This document shows, piece after piece, positions 6,646 through 15,580 of a DNA stretch of 50,935 bases; position 1 is the first letter of the stretch; every line of letters starts with the position of its first letter. This DNA comes from an uncultured Ruminococcus sp. (GTDB taxonomy: Bacteria; Bacillota; Clostridia; Oscillospirales; Ruminococcaceae). The DNA is taken from positions 1 through 50,935 of the forward strand of contig UQDR01000018.1 of the NCBI GenBank assembly GCA_900539835.1. Direction: 5' to 3'. The notes beneath the pieces were generated by a model, which was not told the DNA's origin, made no database searches, and saw only the letters and a list, made by a program, of their open reading frames with translations. A program made the position numbers and the translations under genes.

Positions 6646-7884
6646 TTAGAGAAGACGAATCTTGCTTGCAATTTCACATGAGTGAGAAAGAATAGTAAGA
6701 TTAGCGTCAATATCCTCTTCAATCATATTTGGAGTTATAAATGCAATTTCGTTATCAGGTCTGCCGTTTCTTTCAATATACATAAGCTTTCCGAACATAC
6801 CTGAAATAGCTGATTTAAGCTCTTCAGCATCGTCAGCCTTTATGCGGACATACATTGAAGCTTCAGTTTTCTTATAATTGACAACATAGCTCTTGTCCTC
6901 ACAGTCATCCCATGACATTGCAAGAACTCTGTTATGATGCTTGAGGCAGTCGATAATATCGCCTACCACTGCTGAAGCTGTTGGAAGCTTTCCTGCGCCC
7001 TGTCCATAAAAAAGAACATCTCCTACGCCGTCGCCGGTAACTGAAATGGCATTATAAACATCGTCAACTGATGAAAGAAGATTGCCCTTTGAAACAAGCC
7101 GAGGACATACGATAGCTGTAACGTGCTCATTATCCACAGGTTTAACAGAGCCTATGAGCTTAATTGCATAGCCTGCATTTTCAGCATATTCAACATCATC
7201 CAATGTAATATTTGAAATACCTGAGCAGTGCACCATATCTGGATAAATCTGTTTTCCGAAAGCTAAAGAACCGAGAATACAAATCTTTCTGCAAGCGTCA
7301 TGTCCTTCAACGTCAGCAGTAGGGTCTTTTTCTGCATAGCCCAATTCCTGTGCCATTTTAAGTGCAGAAGCAAAATCCATTTGCTCTCTTATCATCTTAG
7401 TAAGAATAAAGTTTGTAGTACCATTAAGAATACCGCTGATCTGTTCGATTTCGTTACCTGCAAGGCATTTATTAAGAGGTCTGATAATAGGAATACCTCC
7501 GCCAACGCTTGCTTCAAACAAATAGTTGCAGTTATTTTCTCTTGCAATTTTCAATAGTTCTGCGCCATGTGTTGCTACAAGCTCTTTATTTGAAGTAACT
7601 ACGCTCTTGCCCTTTGAAAGAAGCTGTTTGGTGTAGTCATAAGCGAATGTAGCACCTCCGACAACCTCTGCAACGACCTCAACTTCTTCATCATTAAGAA
7701 TAATATTAAAGTCTTTAATCATCTTATCAGCATAAGGGCTGTCAGGGAAATCTCTCAAATCAAGAATATATTTGATTGAACAATCCTTTCCAACCTTTTT
7801 GCAAATAGACTCACGGTTTTTTTCAAACAATTCCACAGTACCGGAGCCTACTACTCCATATCCGATAACAGCAATTTTACTCAT
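6646..7884 (-). CDS. hom: Homoserine dehydrogenase
   Basis: Hom reduces aspartate semialdehyde to homoserine, the branch to threonine and methionine. The 412-aa protein has the NAD(P)-binding IAVIGYGVVGSGTVELF at the N-terminus, the family signature around GYAEKDPTADVEGHDACRK, the catalytic domain in the middle, and a C-terminal ACT-type domain (about residues 335-412) for feedback control by threonine. It is the second gene of the operon, 54 bases after the ACT-domain gene. Confidence 0.95.
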   Translation of the reverse strand: MSKIAVIGYGVVGSGTVELFEKNRESICKKVGKDCSIKYILDLRDFPDSPYADKMIKDFNIILNDEEVEVVAEVVGGATFAYDYTKQLLSKGKSVVTSNKELVATHGAELLKIARENNCNYLFEASVGGGIPIIRPLNKCLAGNEIEQISGILNGTTNFILTKMIREQMDFASALKMAQELGYAEKDPTADVEGHDACRKICILGSLAFGKQIYPDMVHCSGISNITLDDVEYAENAGYAIKLIGSVKPVDNEHVTAIVCPRLVSKGNLLSSVDDVYNAISVTGDGVGDVLFYGQGAGKLPTASAVVGDIIDCLKHHNRVLAMSWDDCEDKSYVVNYKKTEASMYVRIKADDAEELKSAISGMFGKLMYIERNGRPDNEIAFITPNMIEEDIDANLTILSHSCEIASKIRLL

Positions 7885-7938
7885 AAAAATAACCTTTCCT
7901 TTCTTTCGACCTTTATTTATATAATAAGTAAGCTTTAA

Positions 7939-8385
7939 TTATTCACCTGAAATTATTTTAACATCAACAACCCCGTCAAGCTTTAGAAGTTCTCGCTTTA
8001 AAGTTACAGTGTTTTGTATCTCATGGTCGAATCTGACTGAGATAGTAACTGCCGCAGCAGAATCAATGGGAATATTCTGGTTTATAGTCAGAATGTTTGT
8101 GTTCAGCTCATAAAGCCTTGAAATTATTGATGAAAGAACACCCTTTTCATCTCTTAAAAGACAATAAATAGAAACAATGTTGTTTGTAAATTGTTCTTCA
8201 TAATTGAAAACGGAATCCTTATATTTATAATATGCGCTTCGTGAAATTCCAACAGTTCTGCAAGCCTCAGCAGAAGTAGAAACCTCACCTCTTGCTTTTA
8301 GTTGTTTGGCAGAAAGAACCTTTGAAATTATGTCAGGCAAAACATCTGAACTTACAATTACCAATTTACCTTCTTTTCCTGCCAA
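7939..8385 (-). CDS. ACT-domain regulatory protein (PheB / UPF0735 type)
   Basis: The 148-aa protein has an N-terminal HTH-like segment (SAEACRTVGISRSAYYKYKD, residues about 41-60) and a C-terminal ACT domain (IVSIYCLLRDEKGVLSSI onward), the layout of the PheB/UPF0735 family found beside hom in many Firmicutes. ACT domains bind amino acids; this family is thought to tune the pathway, but its exact role is not established. I chose the TTG at 8385 because GGAGGTGG lies 5 bases upstream; longer readings run into the promoter. It opens the hom-thrB-rsmG operon. Confidence 0.85.
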   Translation of the reverse strand: MAGKEGKLVIVSSDVLPDIISKVLSAKQLKARGEVSTSAEACRTVGISRSAYYKYKDSVFNYEEQFTNNIVSIYCLLRDEKGVLSSIISRLYELNTNILTINQNIPIDSAAAVTISVRFDHEIQNTVTLKRELLKLDGVVDVKIISGE

Positions 8386-8428
8386 TTCAGTCCACCTCCA
8401 ACGCACAAGTGTATTTAAACCAAATACA

Positions 8429-8457
8429 AATATAACATATTTTCTGCTAAAAGTCAA
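8429..8457 (-). promoter_or_regulatory. Promoter of the ACT-hom-thrB-rsmG operon
   Basis: TTGACT and TATATT are 17 bases apart on the minus strand. The spacer (TTTAGCAGAAAATATGT) closely resembles that of the anchor-A promoter at 14026-14054. No T-box or riboswitch fits in the 40-odd bases before the TTG start. Confidence 0.75.
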
Positions 8458-8546
8458 GGATATTTGCCCAATACACATTACAAAAATAAGCAATTACTGA
8501 CTGAAATAATGTTAATTTTGCCTAAACATAATACACCATCTGAATT

Positions 8547-9806
8547 TTATTTATCTTTTAATTGTATAGTTATAACTTTTGTCGTATCATTTTCTACGAT
8601 TGAATATTCTTCGGTTGATATATTTGCTCCTATCTCATTGACTATGCTTTCAAGAATTTCAAAAAAGCCTGAGTTGTTATCAGACTTATTGAACAGTTCA
8701 TTGATTACAGATTGATATTTATCATCTGATTCACATCTGAAACGAATATATTTTTCTGAATTCAATAAGCAATTTCTCACAGTCTTTTCAATCATAGGTT
8801 TACTGTCAATGTTATTAAAAAGATATAGTCTTTGTTTTATAAAAAAGTTTTCTTTAGTCTCATCTGAGTTGGGATAGTCCATATATTTGTTTGATATGGA
8901 CCTGTGGTCGCTTTTTATCATATCATCGTTTACATTAAAATAATCATATCTTACATAGTCATCGCCAAAAAGGTTTTTAGGATCGTCCCAAGTAACATCA
9001 ATATGATACCAACAGCCGTTAAGCATTATCATATTCCACATATGAGATTCAACTTTATTTTTTTTGTTTGTTGCTTCTCCCATTATGTTTATACAGGGTA
9101 TTCCTGCCTTTTCACAAAGCATCGCAAACGCTTTTGAATATCCTTCGCAAACCGCCTTGCCGTCAATCAAACAGCCGTAAGCAGAATAAATGTTTTTACC
9201 ATTTGGATCATAGCTACAGTTTTTTACTATATAATCATGAAGAAATTTAATTTTATCATAATCTGAAAGAGAAGATACTTTTCCACATATTTGTGTTATT
9301 TTTTTATTTAGTACATCAAGCTCAGCTTTGCCTGTTTCCTTGCTTCTGCTGTAGTTCATTTCAAGACCGGTAACAAATCCGTTTTCGTCAGTATATAATC
9401 CATAGTTTCCTGAAAGATGATGTATTTCTGAGCAGACCGAAGTTAAAAATGTGAGAAAATCGCCGATGTCATCAGCTTTTATTATACCGCCTTTAATGTC
9501 TATTTCCTTTTGATATGCCATTATTCCGGAGTATATTTCACTGAAAACCGTTAGCTCTTTTTTATTTAGAGATGAAGTATAATAATTTATAATCTCAGAG
9601 ATGCTGTTTTCGTCATGAAGTTCAGTGCTGTTGTCAGTCACCCCTGATATAGAATCGTCAGAAATATATATTGAGGAAGTGCTTTCGTGTGTTCTGATAA
9701 TATCTGAGTTGTCATTTATATTTGTTCCACTGAGCATACAGCCGCTGCAGCATATTAATGCTGCGGCGGCCGTTAATAAACACATTAATTTATTTTTGAA
9801 TATCAT
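8547..9806 (-). CDS. Transglutaminase-like lipoprotein
   Basis: The 419-aa protein begins with a lipoprotein signal peptide ending ICCSGC, so it is anchored outside the membrane. The transglutaminase/protease-like core carries the Cys-His-Asp triad: Cys220 in GKAVCEGYSKAF, His255 in ESHMWNMI and Asp270 in WYHIDVTWDDP. Gram-positive relatives are thought to act as peptidases or crosslinkers at the cell surface; the substrate is unknown. The start is 23 bases after the CorC-type gene on the same strand, suggesting co-transcription. Confidence 0.85.
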   Translation of the reverse strand: MIFKNKLMCLLTAAAALICCSGCMLSGTNINDNSDIIRTHESTSSIYISDDSISGVTDNSTELHDENSISEIINYYTSSLNKKELTVFSEIYSGIMAYQKEIDIKGGIIKADDIGDFLTFLTSVCSEIHHLSGNYGLYTDENGFVTGLEMNYSRSKETGKAELDVLNKKITQICGKVSSLSDYDKIKFLHDYIVKNCSYDPNGKNIYSAYGCLIDGKAVCEGYSKAFAMLCEKAGIPCINIMGEATNKKNKVESHMWNMIMLNGCWYHIDVTWDDPKNLFGDDYVRYDYFNVNDDMIKSDHRSISNKYMDYPNSDETKENFFIKQRLYLFNNIDSKPMIEKTVRNCLLNSEKYIRFRCESDDKYQSVINELFNKSDNNSGFFEILESIVNEIGANISTEEYSIVENDTTKVITIQLKDK

Positions 9807-9829
9807 TATATCTCCCTTAGTGCAATATT

Positions 9830-11191
9830 TTATTTGTTTTCTGTTATAGTTTCTTGCTTCTTTATTACTGCACGAAGCTTTTCAATTCGTTTATCTTTTG
9901 TTTTTATTACAGAAAATTCAATGTTATCCCATGATACCTTAGGAGTCTGACCGTCGTCTGGAATATATCCTAAAAGGTCGGTTACAAATCCTCCGATTGT
10001 ATCATAATCTGCGTCGTCCGGAAGCCTTTTTCCCAATATTTCAATTACTTCTTCAGGGTCGGCGCTTCCTAAAATATCAAAGGTATTTGGTGTGATTTCC
10101 TGAATTTCTTCATCTTCATCGTCATACTCATCCTGAATATTACCTACGATTGATTCAAGAATATCTTCCATAGTTACGATTCCTGCCGTTCCACCATATT
10201 CATCAACCACAACGGCAATATGATTTTTTTGCGATGTAAAATATTCAAATAATTCGCCGCAGCTATTGCTTTCGGGAACATATTTTATTTCTCTCAGGAA
10301 ATCCTTTAGTTCCATTTTTTCAGCATTTTCAGATAAAGCAAGCTTTAAAAGGTCCTTTGCAAAAATAACACCGCAGATATTGTCAATATTATCTTCAAAT
10401 ACAGGAATTCTTGAGAACCCTTCATTAATAGCAAGCTCAACGGCATATTTTACAGGTGAGTTTATTTCTACAGCAATCACATCAGTACGATGAGTCATTA
10501 CGTCGCCTATTTCCAAGTCGTCAAACTCAAAAATATTGCTGATCATCTCAGCCTGTGACTCTTCAATCCCGCCCGTTTCATTAACAGCGTCAACCATCAT
10601 AAGAATTTCTTCTTCGGTTACTGAATCATGTTCATTTTTAGTTCTTACTCCGAAAATCTTTAAAAATATGGTCGTAATTCCTGATGCCACTATTTCCAAA
10701 GGAAGGAATATCGCCAGAAAAGCTCTGTAAATTCCGCTTGCATTCAAAATAAATCTATCGCTTATTTTTCCTCCGGAGCAAAGCCTTTTAGGCACATTCA
10801 TACCTAAAACTGTTATCACCATAGCAAGTATGAAAATTATGATAAAAAAGGTGATCAGGCTTATTCCGATGTTACCTCGGCTTGGGTTATCGGTAAAGTG
10901 AAAAACATTCAAAAGCTTTGTTCTCAGCGGACTGAAAAAATAAGCAGTAGCGCTTGCGGACAGTATAATTATCATAATAGCCCTTGAAACAAGGTTCGTC
11001 ATAACCAGCCTGTTGGGCTTCTCCATTAGCTTTTTTAAATGTTTTCCGTGTTTAGTCTGTTCTGACAGCTTTTTTAGCTTGGAATCATTTATTTCTATAA
11101 TTGCATTTTCACATATTGTAAAGAAAAACATTAAAATTATTATTACTGAGCAAATAACAAAGCCTTGCCACAATCGCCCGGCATCGTCCAT
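9830..11191 (-). CDS. CNNM/CorC (HlyC) family membrane protein
   Basis: The 453-aa protein has an N-terminal DUF21 transmembrane domain (four helices, residues about 5-180), a CBS-domain pair (about 205-330, including RTDVIAVEINSPV and DEYGGTAGIVTMEDILESIVG) and a C-terminal CorC/HlyC associated domain (about 365-445, GGFVTDLLGYIPDDG). This order is that of the CNNM family, implicated in Mg2+ or Co2+ export and homeostasis; the 'hemolysin' label is historical. Start: AAAAAGGA about 8 bases before ATG. It leads a two-gene unit with the transglutaminase lipoprotein. Confidence 0.88.
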   Translation of the reverse strand: MDDAGRLWQGFVICSVIIILMFFFTICENAIIEINDSKLKKLSEQTKHGKHLKKLMEKPNRLVMTNLVSRAIMIIILSASATAYFFSPLRTKLLNVFHFTDNPSRGNIGISLITFFIIIFILAMVITVLGMNVPKRLCSGGKISDRFILNASGIYRAFLAIFLPLEIVASGITTIFLKIFGVRTKNEHDSVTEEEILMMVDAVNETGGIEESQAEMISNIFEFDDLEIGDVMTHRTDVIAVEINSPVKYAVELAINEGFSRIPVFEDNIDNICGVIFAKDLLKLALSENAEKMELKDFLREIKYVPESNSCGELFEYFTSQKNHIAVVVDEYGGTAGIVTMEDILESIVGNIQDEYDDEDEEIQEITPNTFDILGSADPEEVIEILGKRLPDDADYDTIGGFVTDLLGYIPDDGQTPKVSWDNIEFSVIKTKDKRIEKLRAVIKKQETITENK

Positions 11192-11244
11192 AAATCATCG
11201 TCCTTTTTAAGTAAATTTAAGAGAAAATATTATTTCTCATATTA

Positions 11245-11273
11245 AGTTTACACCATACAACTTAGTATGTCAA
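11245..11273 (-). promoter_or_regulatory. Promoter of the CNNM/CorC gene
   Basis: TTGACA and TAAACT are 17 bases apart on the minus strand, about 50 bases before the start. The -35 is perfect and the -10 matches 4 of 6. Confidence 0.6.
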
Positions 11274-11290
11274 TAGCTATTAAGTAAAAG

Positions 11291-11320
11291 AAAAAAGCAG
11301 ACATATCGTGCCTGCTTTTA
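11291..11320 (-). terminator. Terminator of the anchor-A / mini-peptide unit
   Basis: AAAAGCAG pairs with CTGCTTTT around an imperfect inner stem. On the minus strand the hairpin is followed by TTTTTTCTTTT. It lies 20 bases after the 50-aa peptide gene. Confidence 0.7.
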
Positions 11321-11340
11321 AGCATATTCAATTACAAAAC

Positions 11341-11493
11341 TTATTCATCGCCCCATGGGTCAGGTTTAACAACGTCAGTAAGAGGCTGAGTTGTACCTGT
11401 CGGAACCACTACTTCTCCGCCGCTAGCAGTAATTACATCGTCTGCTGCGAATCCATAAAACTCCATGGAAGGCTTCTTGTATTCTATCTTCAT
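11341..11493 (-). CDS. 50-aa YKKP...DVITASGG mini-peptide
   Basis: A 50-aa gene with an excellent ribosome-binding site (GGGAGGAGA, 5 bases before ATG) lies 20 bases after the anchor-A gene, ahead of a terminator, so it is very likely translated. It begins MKIEYKKPSMEFYGF, has the motif DVITASGGE in the middle and an acidic Pro-rich tail ending PDPWGDE. From memory, peptides with a Y-x-K-P start and a DVITxS motif recur in clostridia without assigned function. The YxxP start recalls RiPP leaders, but no modification enzyme is nearby. It has no signal peptide or membrane helix. Confidence 0.75.
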   Translation of the reverse strand: MKIEYKKPSMEFYGFAADDVITASGGEVVVPTGTTQPLTDVVKPDPWGDE

Positions 11494-11513
11494 TTTTATC
11501 TCCTCCCTTTTTA

Positions 11514-13601
11514 TTAACTCTTTGCCTGTGATGTTGTAATTCCTGCAGTACCCTCTGAGAATACAACCTGATATTCTCCGTTTGCATCTTTGTAAATCAA
11601 GAATGATCTTGCATATCTGCTGACACCATTTTTCATGCCAGTTAAGGACATAAGAATCTGGTCGTTTGCTTTAGAAAGCAACTGATCTTCTCTTGCTGTT
11701 GATATATCTGTCTTTACAGGAAGATTTGTCAGTGTTCTTTCTGATATTTTCACATCCGACAAATCTGCGATATTTGATTTTGAAGGAGTAAAGATAATTC
11801 CGGCAGATACGAATTCTGCATTGTCAGGGATATAAAATGCACAGTCAAATGTGATTTTGTGATAGTTAGTGTCTGTTGTTTCAAAACCAAATTCTTGTAC
11901 TTCATTGTTAATGAAGGCTACAGGGGTTAATTCAGCTTCTTCGTTTTTAAATACAGCTTCAAAGTCTGCGTCACACCATGTGCTGAAGAATATTGTTCTG
12001 TCATATGAATAAACCATTCCGTTTAATGTCCAGTATTGGAAAGAACCGTATTCATTTGAATCCGGAGCTGAAAGCTTTACCAGTTCATAATTAGCAAACT
12101 TATAGGAGCTTTTCTGATCAAGCTCAAAACTGTAATCCAAATCCTCGGCGTCTTTCATTAAATATACGCTTCCGTTTGTTACTGTAAGATTATAGGGATC
12201 ATCCGGAATTTCATAAATGGCTTTGAAAGTAACTTTTGAGCCTGCTGCATACTGCATTTCTTCCAGCTTGTTGCAGACCTCATCAATGTCATTCCCTCTT
12301 ATTTCACATTTTACGCTTCCGTCATCATTAAGCTCCTGCCAGCCTAAAAACTTATAGCCCTGTACATTAAGAAACCTTGGTGCTTTTGGATTAAAATATT
12401 GAATTGCTTTAACTTTTGAAATGCCTTTGTTTGCAACCTTTGCAACTGAAACTCTTGAGAATTCATTGGTAAGCAGATCATTTCCAAAATCGTCAGTATA
12501 ATGGAATTCACACTTTAAGCTTAAATCAATATCAGAAGAGTCCTCATTTGAGATTTCACTGCTTGAATCAGTTTCAGATGAAGCAACTGATGAATCATCC
12601 TGTAATGGTTCTAATGTTTCAATTGAAAAATAGCTGAAAAAATGTCCTTCTGAATTAGTATAAATGCTGTCTGCAATAACTCCGCCTTCATAATTTCCGC
12701 CTAAGAGCTTAACATGAGCATTTGGTGCGGCAATGTGTCCTGCTAACCATTCTAACTCAATATTGCTTTGTGCGTCAGGAAAGTTCCAAATTAGAGTCAT
12801 TCCTCTTAAATTCATTTGCCCGCCGTTTTCACATGAGATAATGTTTTTAAAAGAATTGTTATTGCTTAATTCCTGTCCGTTAATGCAAATGCGTTTCTTA
12901 TAACTTCCGGGATTGCTGTAGCCAAATGTAATTTTAATATCCCTATCATCTACATCGGTAATTGAAACGCTATAGCTTCCTTTAGCCAATTGCTCATTAC
13001 CATCAACTCCGATGAAATCAATGGCGTCAATTTTCTCATAAATTGAATAAGGGATGTTATAGCTGCTGTGCTTTGATAAATCAAGTTCTACTTTGCTGAG
13101 CTCCCATGAGTTTTCAGCCATTTTACAGTCGTCAATCGATACAGTATAAGAGCTTTCGGCAATTTTATTACATTGAGACTGTATTTTCTCAAAGACTTCA
13201 TTAAAATTAATAAAATCTGATTTTTGAGTGAGGTTTGAAAGATTAATATCCGATTCCGCAGTTGAATAATAGCATTCTGTGTTTCTATATTGCTCAAGAT
13301 CTCCTGCCAGCCAGCCCCCTTGTGCAAATGTTCCGGCATTTAAGATATGCCCGATATATGAAGGTGAAACATTTACATCACCAAAGGAGTCAATTCTTGC
13401 TGAACCTCCGATTGCAACGCCGCCTACTGTATGACAATATATATCTGCGTTACCTCTTGCAAATATCTGATAGTTTGTAAGCGTGTTTTCAATGATATTT
13501 TCCTGCGTATACAATTCCGGATTGTATGCTCCAAATGCTGTAACTGCATTTGTGAATAATAAAGTAAAACTCAAAACTGCTCCGATTAATTTTCTCTGCA
13601 T
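11514..13601 (-). CDS. Secreted choice-of-anchor-A family protein
   Basis: The 695-aa protein has a signal peptide (residues 1 to about 25). Residues about 35-345 resemble the choice-of-anchor-A domain: NYQIFARGNADIYCHTVGG then VAIGGSARIDSFGDV early, and WLAGHIAAPNAHVKLLGGN later. A Ser/Asp-rich linker follows (about 335-360), then beta-rich modules with KFLGWQELNDDG and FKAIYEIPD, like InlB B-repeats. No LPXTG or C-terminal helix is visible, so anchoring is unclear. The ATG used is 13 bases from GAAAGGG, a long spacing; ATT just before it would be closer. It forms a unit with the 50-aa peptide and has a leader of about 415 bases. Confidence 0.65.
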   Translation of the reverse strand: MQRKLIGAVLSFTLLFTNAVTAFGAYNPELYTQENIIENTLTNYQIFARGNADIYCHTVGGVAIGGSARIDSFGDVNVSPSYIGHILNAGTFAQGGWLAGDLEQYRNTECYYSTAESDINLSNLTQKSDFINFNEVFEKIQSQCNKIAESSYTVSIDDCKMAENSWELSKVELDLSKHSSYNIPYSIYEKIDAIDFIGVDGNEQLAKGSYSVSITDVDDRDIKITFGYSNPGSYKKRICINGQELSNNNSFKNIISCENGGQMNLRGMTLIWNFPDAQSNIELEWLAGHIAAPNAHVKLLGGNYEGGVIADSIYTNSEGHFFSYFSIETLEPLQDDSSVASSETDSSSEISNEDSSDIDLSLKCEFHYTDDFGNDLLTNEFSRVSVAKVANKGISKVKAIQYFNPKAPRFLNVQGYKFLGWQELNDDGSVKCEIRGNDIDEVCNKLEEMQYAAGSKVTFKAIYEIPDDPYNLTVTNGSVYLMKDAEDLDYSFELDQKSSYKFANYELVKLSAPDSNEYGSFQYWTLNGMVYSYDRTIFFSTWCDADFEAVFKNEEAELTPVAFINNEVQEFGFETTDTNYHKITFDCAFYIPDNAEFVSAGIIFTPSKSNIADLSDVKISERTLTNLPVKTDISTAREDQLLSKANDQILMSLTGMKNGVSRYARSFLIYKDANGEYQVVFSEGTAGITTSQAKS

Positions 13602-13712
13602 AATGTTGTCAAGACCCTTTCTTCAATATAATTAACCTTTATAAACAGGTTTTAAACGTTTATATAGCTCAGGACAAAAAATAAGTTCAAATTGGATTAT
13701 CATTCACAGCTA

Positions 13713-13762
13713 AGTGAGTTTAACACAATACACGTTCTTTAGTAATGGGTATTGTGTTCACT
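13713..13762. repeat. Hairpin in the long leader of the anchor-A gene
   Basis: AACACAATAC (13722-13731) and GTATTGTGTT (13749-13758) form a perfect 10-bp stem, extended by AGTG/CACT outside a bulge. On the plus strand CTGCTTTTT follows, but no plus-strand gene precedes it. On the minus strand it lies within the predicted untranslated leader, so it may be an mRNA structure. The rest of the 535-base gap at 13602-14136 holds the promoter at 14026-14054 and no gene I can see. Confidence 0.5.
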
Positions 13763-14025
13763 GCTTTTTATATCTCTTTCTTGCAGCTTGATATTCCAAA
13801 ACACTTGAACTAAGCTAAAGATATGTTGTTAATGCGAAATACTTTTAACACAAAAACTATTATGGCTTAATTTACCTTAGGAGTTAACCTGTAGCTTCAA
13901 CAAACTTAACAAACAGTTAAGTGTCTTTTGTATATAATTGCTAGAAGCCATATAAAATACATTTTTACATGTTGCTGTATTATAAGGTGTTTTAAAGATA
14001 ATTATATAATTATAACCACAATAAT

Positions 14026-14054
14026 AGTATAGCGGATTTTCCGCTAAAAGTCAA
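14026..14054 (-). promoter_or_regulatory. Promoter of the anchor-A gene with palindrome in the spacer
   Basis: TTGACT and TATACT are 17 bases apart on the minus strand. The palindrome TAGCGGA-TTT-TCCGCTA (14030-14046) covers the spacer and touches the -10, a good position for a repressor. It implies transcription start near 14018 and a 5' leader of about 415 bases. Confidence 0.65.
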
Positions 14055-14136
14055 TAAAAAATACATTATCATATATAATAAACTTAATAAATAAAAAAGA
14101 ATATTTTTGTAAAATATGACTAATAAGGGGCAGTAT

Positions 14137-14349
14137 ATGTATATTAGAATAAGAAATCTAAGAGAGGATGCAGATATGACCCAAACTCAAATTGCAAAGG
14201 TGTTAAATTGCAGTCAGCGTGTTTATAGTAATTATGAGCGTGGAGATTTGGATATTCCAACTGAAATTCTTATAAAGCTTGCAAACTTTCATGATGTTTC
14301 TGTTGACTATATTTTAAACAGAACTGACAACAGAGCAACGAATAAATAA
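14137..14349 (+). CDS. Small XRE-family regulator
   Basis: The 70-aa protein is a bare HTH_3 (Cro/CI-type) domain: MTQTQIAKVLNCSQRVYSNY is the turn and recognition helix, and SVDYILNRTD the typical end. I chose ATG 14137 because AAGGGG lies 6 bases upstream; a longer frame from 14116 has no such site. It is divergent from the anchor-A gene and about 85 bases from that promoter, so it may control it through the palindrome at 14030-14046. That link is inference. Confidence 0.8.
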   Translation: MYIRIRNLREDADMTQTQIAKVLNCSQRVYSNYERGDLDIPTEILIKLANFHDVSVDYILNRTDNRATNK

Positions 14350-14385
14350 AACAGCGGTGTATAATATATCTGCATCGCTGTTTTT
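14349..14385 (+). terminator. Terminator of the XRE gene
   Basis: AAACAGCG and CGCTGTTT form the stem, followed by a T tract. It starts right at the stop codon. Confidence 0.7.
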
Positions 14386-14401
14386 ACGTTTTATAAGCAA
14401 T

Positions 14402-14429
14402 AAAAAAGCTGCCCGATAGGACAGCTTTT
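14402..14429 (-). terminator. Terminator of gap
   Basis: AAAAGCTG pairs with CAGCTTTT over a 10-base loop, and TTTTTT follows on the minus strand. It lies about 80 bases after the gap stop codon. Confidence 0.75.
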
Positions 14430-14509
14430 AATTAATTATAATTTGTACAGTCTGAATTAAATGAGAATTCATCCTCACCTAATCAAACTTTCCATAGAAA
14501 GGTCAAGTA

Positions 14510-15547
14510 TTATGCAAGCTCAGCAAAGTACTTGATTGTTCTAACCATCTGGCTTGTATATGAGTTCTCGTTGTCATACCATGAAACAACCTGAACTTCA
14601 TAGAGATCGTCAGCAATCTTAGCAACCATTGTCTGTGTTGCATCAAAAAGTGAACCGTATCTCATGCCGATAACGTCAGAAGAAACGATAGGATCAGTAT
14701 TGTAACCAAATGACTCAGAAGCAGCAGCCTTCATAGCAGCGTTGATTCCGTCAACTGTAACGTCACTGCCCTTAACAACAGCTGTAAGAATTGTTGTTGA
14801 ACCTGTTGGAACAGGAACTCTCTGTGCAGAACCGATAAGCTTTCCGTTTAACTCAGGAATTACAAGACCAATAGCCTTAGCAGCGCCTGTTGAGTTAGGA
14901 ACGATGTTAGCAGCACCGGCTCTTGCTCTTCTCATATCGCCTTTTCTGTGAGGACCGTCAAGAATCATCTGGTCGCCAGTATAAGCGTGGATTGTTGACA
15001 TGATACCGCTCTGAATAGGAGCATAATCATTAAGAGCCTTAGCCATAGGAGCCAAGCAGTTTGTTGTACATGAAGCAGCTGAAATGATGTTATCATTTGC
15101 TGTAAGTGTATTTTCGTTTACTGAGAATACGATAGTAGGAAGATCGTTACCAGCAGGAGCTGAAATAACTACTTTCTTAGCACCGGCATCAATGTGAGCC
15201 TGTGCCTTAGCCTTTGAGCAGTAGAAACCTGTGCACTCAAGAACTACATCAACACCGATTTCTCCCCAAGGAAGCTCAGCTGCATTAGCCATAGCATAAA
15301 TTTTTAAAGTCTTGCCGTCAACAGTGATTGTGCCGGCTTCATCATCAGCTTCAACTGTATGAAGATTTTCACCGATCTTACCACAATAACCACCCTGAGC
15401 TGTATCATACTTAAGAAGATCAGCAAGCATTGAAGGCTTTGTCAAATCGTTGATAGCAACAACATCATAACCTTCAGCGCCGAACATCTGTCTGAATGCA
15501 AGACGTCCAATACGTCCAAAACCATTAATTGCGACTTTTACTGCCAT
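14510..15547 (-). CDS. gap: Glyceraldehyde-3-phosphate dehydrogenase
   Basis: GAPDH oxidises and phosphorylates glyceraldehyde-3-phosphate to 1,3-bisphosphoglycerate with NAD in glycolysis. The 345-aa protein starts MAVKVAINGFGRIGRLAF (Rossmann fold) and has the active-site SAASCTTNCLAP (Cys at about 158), the substrate-binding GAAKAIGLVIPELNGKL and the C-terminal SWYDNENSYTSQM. ATG 15547 has AGGAGGT 8 bases upstream; a longer frame overlaps the promoter. It stands alone rather than in a cggR-gap-pgk operon. Confidence 0.97.
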   Translation of the reverse strand: MAVKVAINGFGRIGRLAFRQMFGAEGYDVVAINDLTKPSMLADLLKYDTAQGGYCGKIGENLHTVEADDEAGTITVDGKTLKIYAMANAAELPWGEIGVDVVLECTGFYCSKAKAQAHIDAGAKKVVISAPAGNDLPTIVFSVNENTLTANDNIISAASCTTNCLAPMAKALNDYAPIQSGIMSTIHAYTGDQMILDGPHRKGDMRRARAGAANIVPNSTGAAKAIGLVIPELNGKLIGSAQRVPVPTGSTTILTAVVKGSDVTVDGINAAMKAAASESFGYNTDPIVSSDVIGMRYGSLFDATQTMVAKIADDLYEVQVVSWYDNENSYTSQMVRTIKYFAELA

Positions 15548-15580
15548 AATTAATTTACCTCCTAAAAAAATTCTACTCAT

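Noticed and set aside
8386..8460. T-box or riboswitch for the homoserine operon
   Set aside because: The distance from promoter to start codon is only about 40 bases, too short for such elements.
11341..11493. Lasso-peptide precursor
   Set aside because: The YxxP-x-M-x3-G leader spacing fits, but no Asp or Glu lies at core position 7-9 after either candidate Gly, and no B protein, cyclase or transporter is adjacent.
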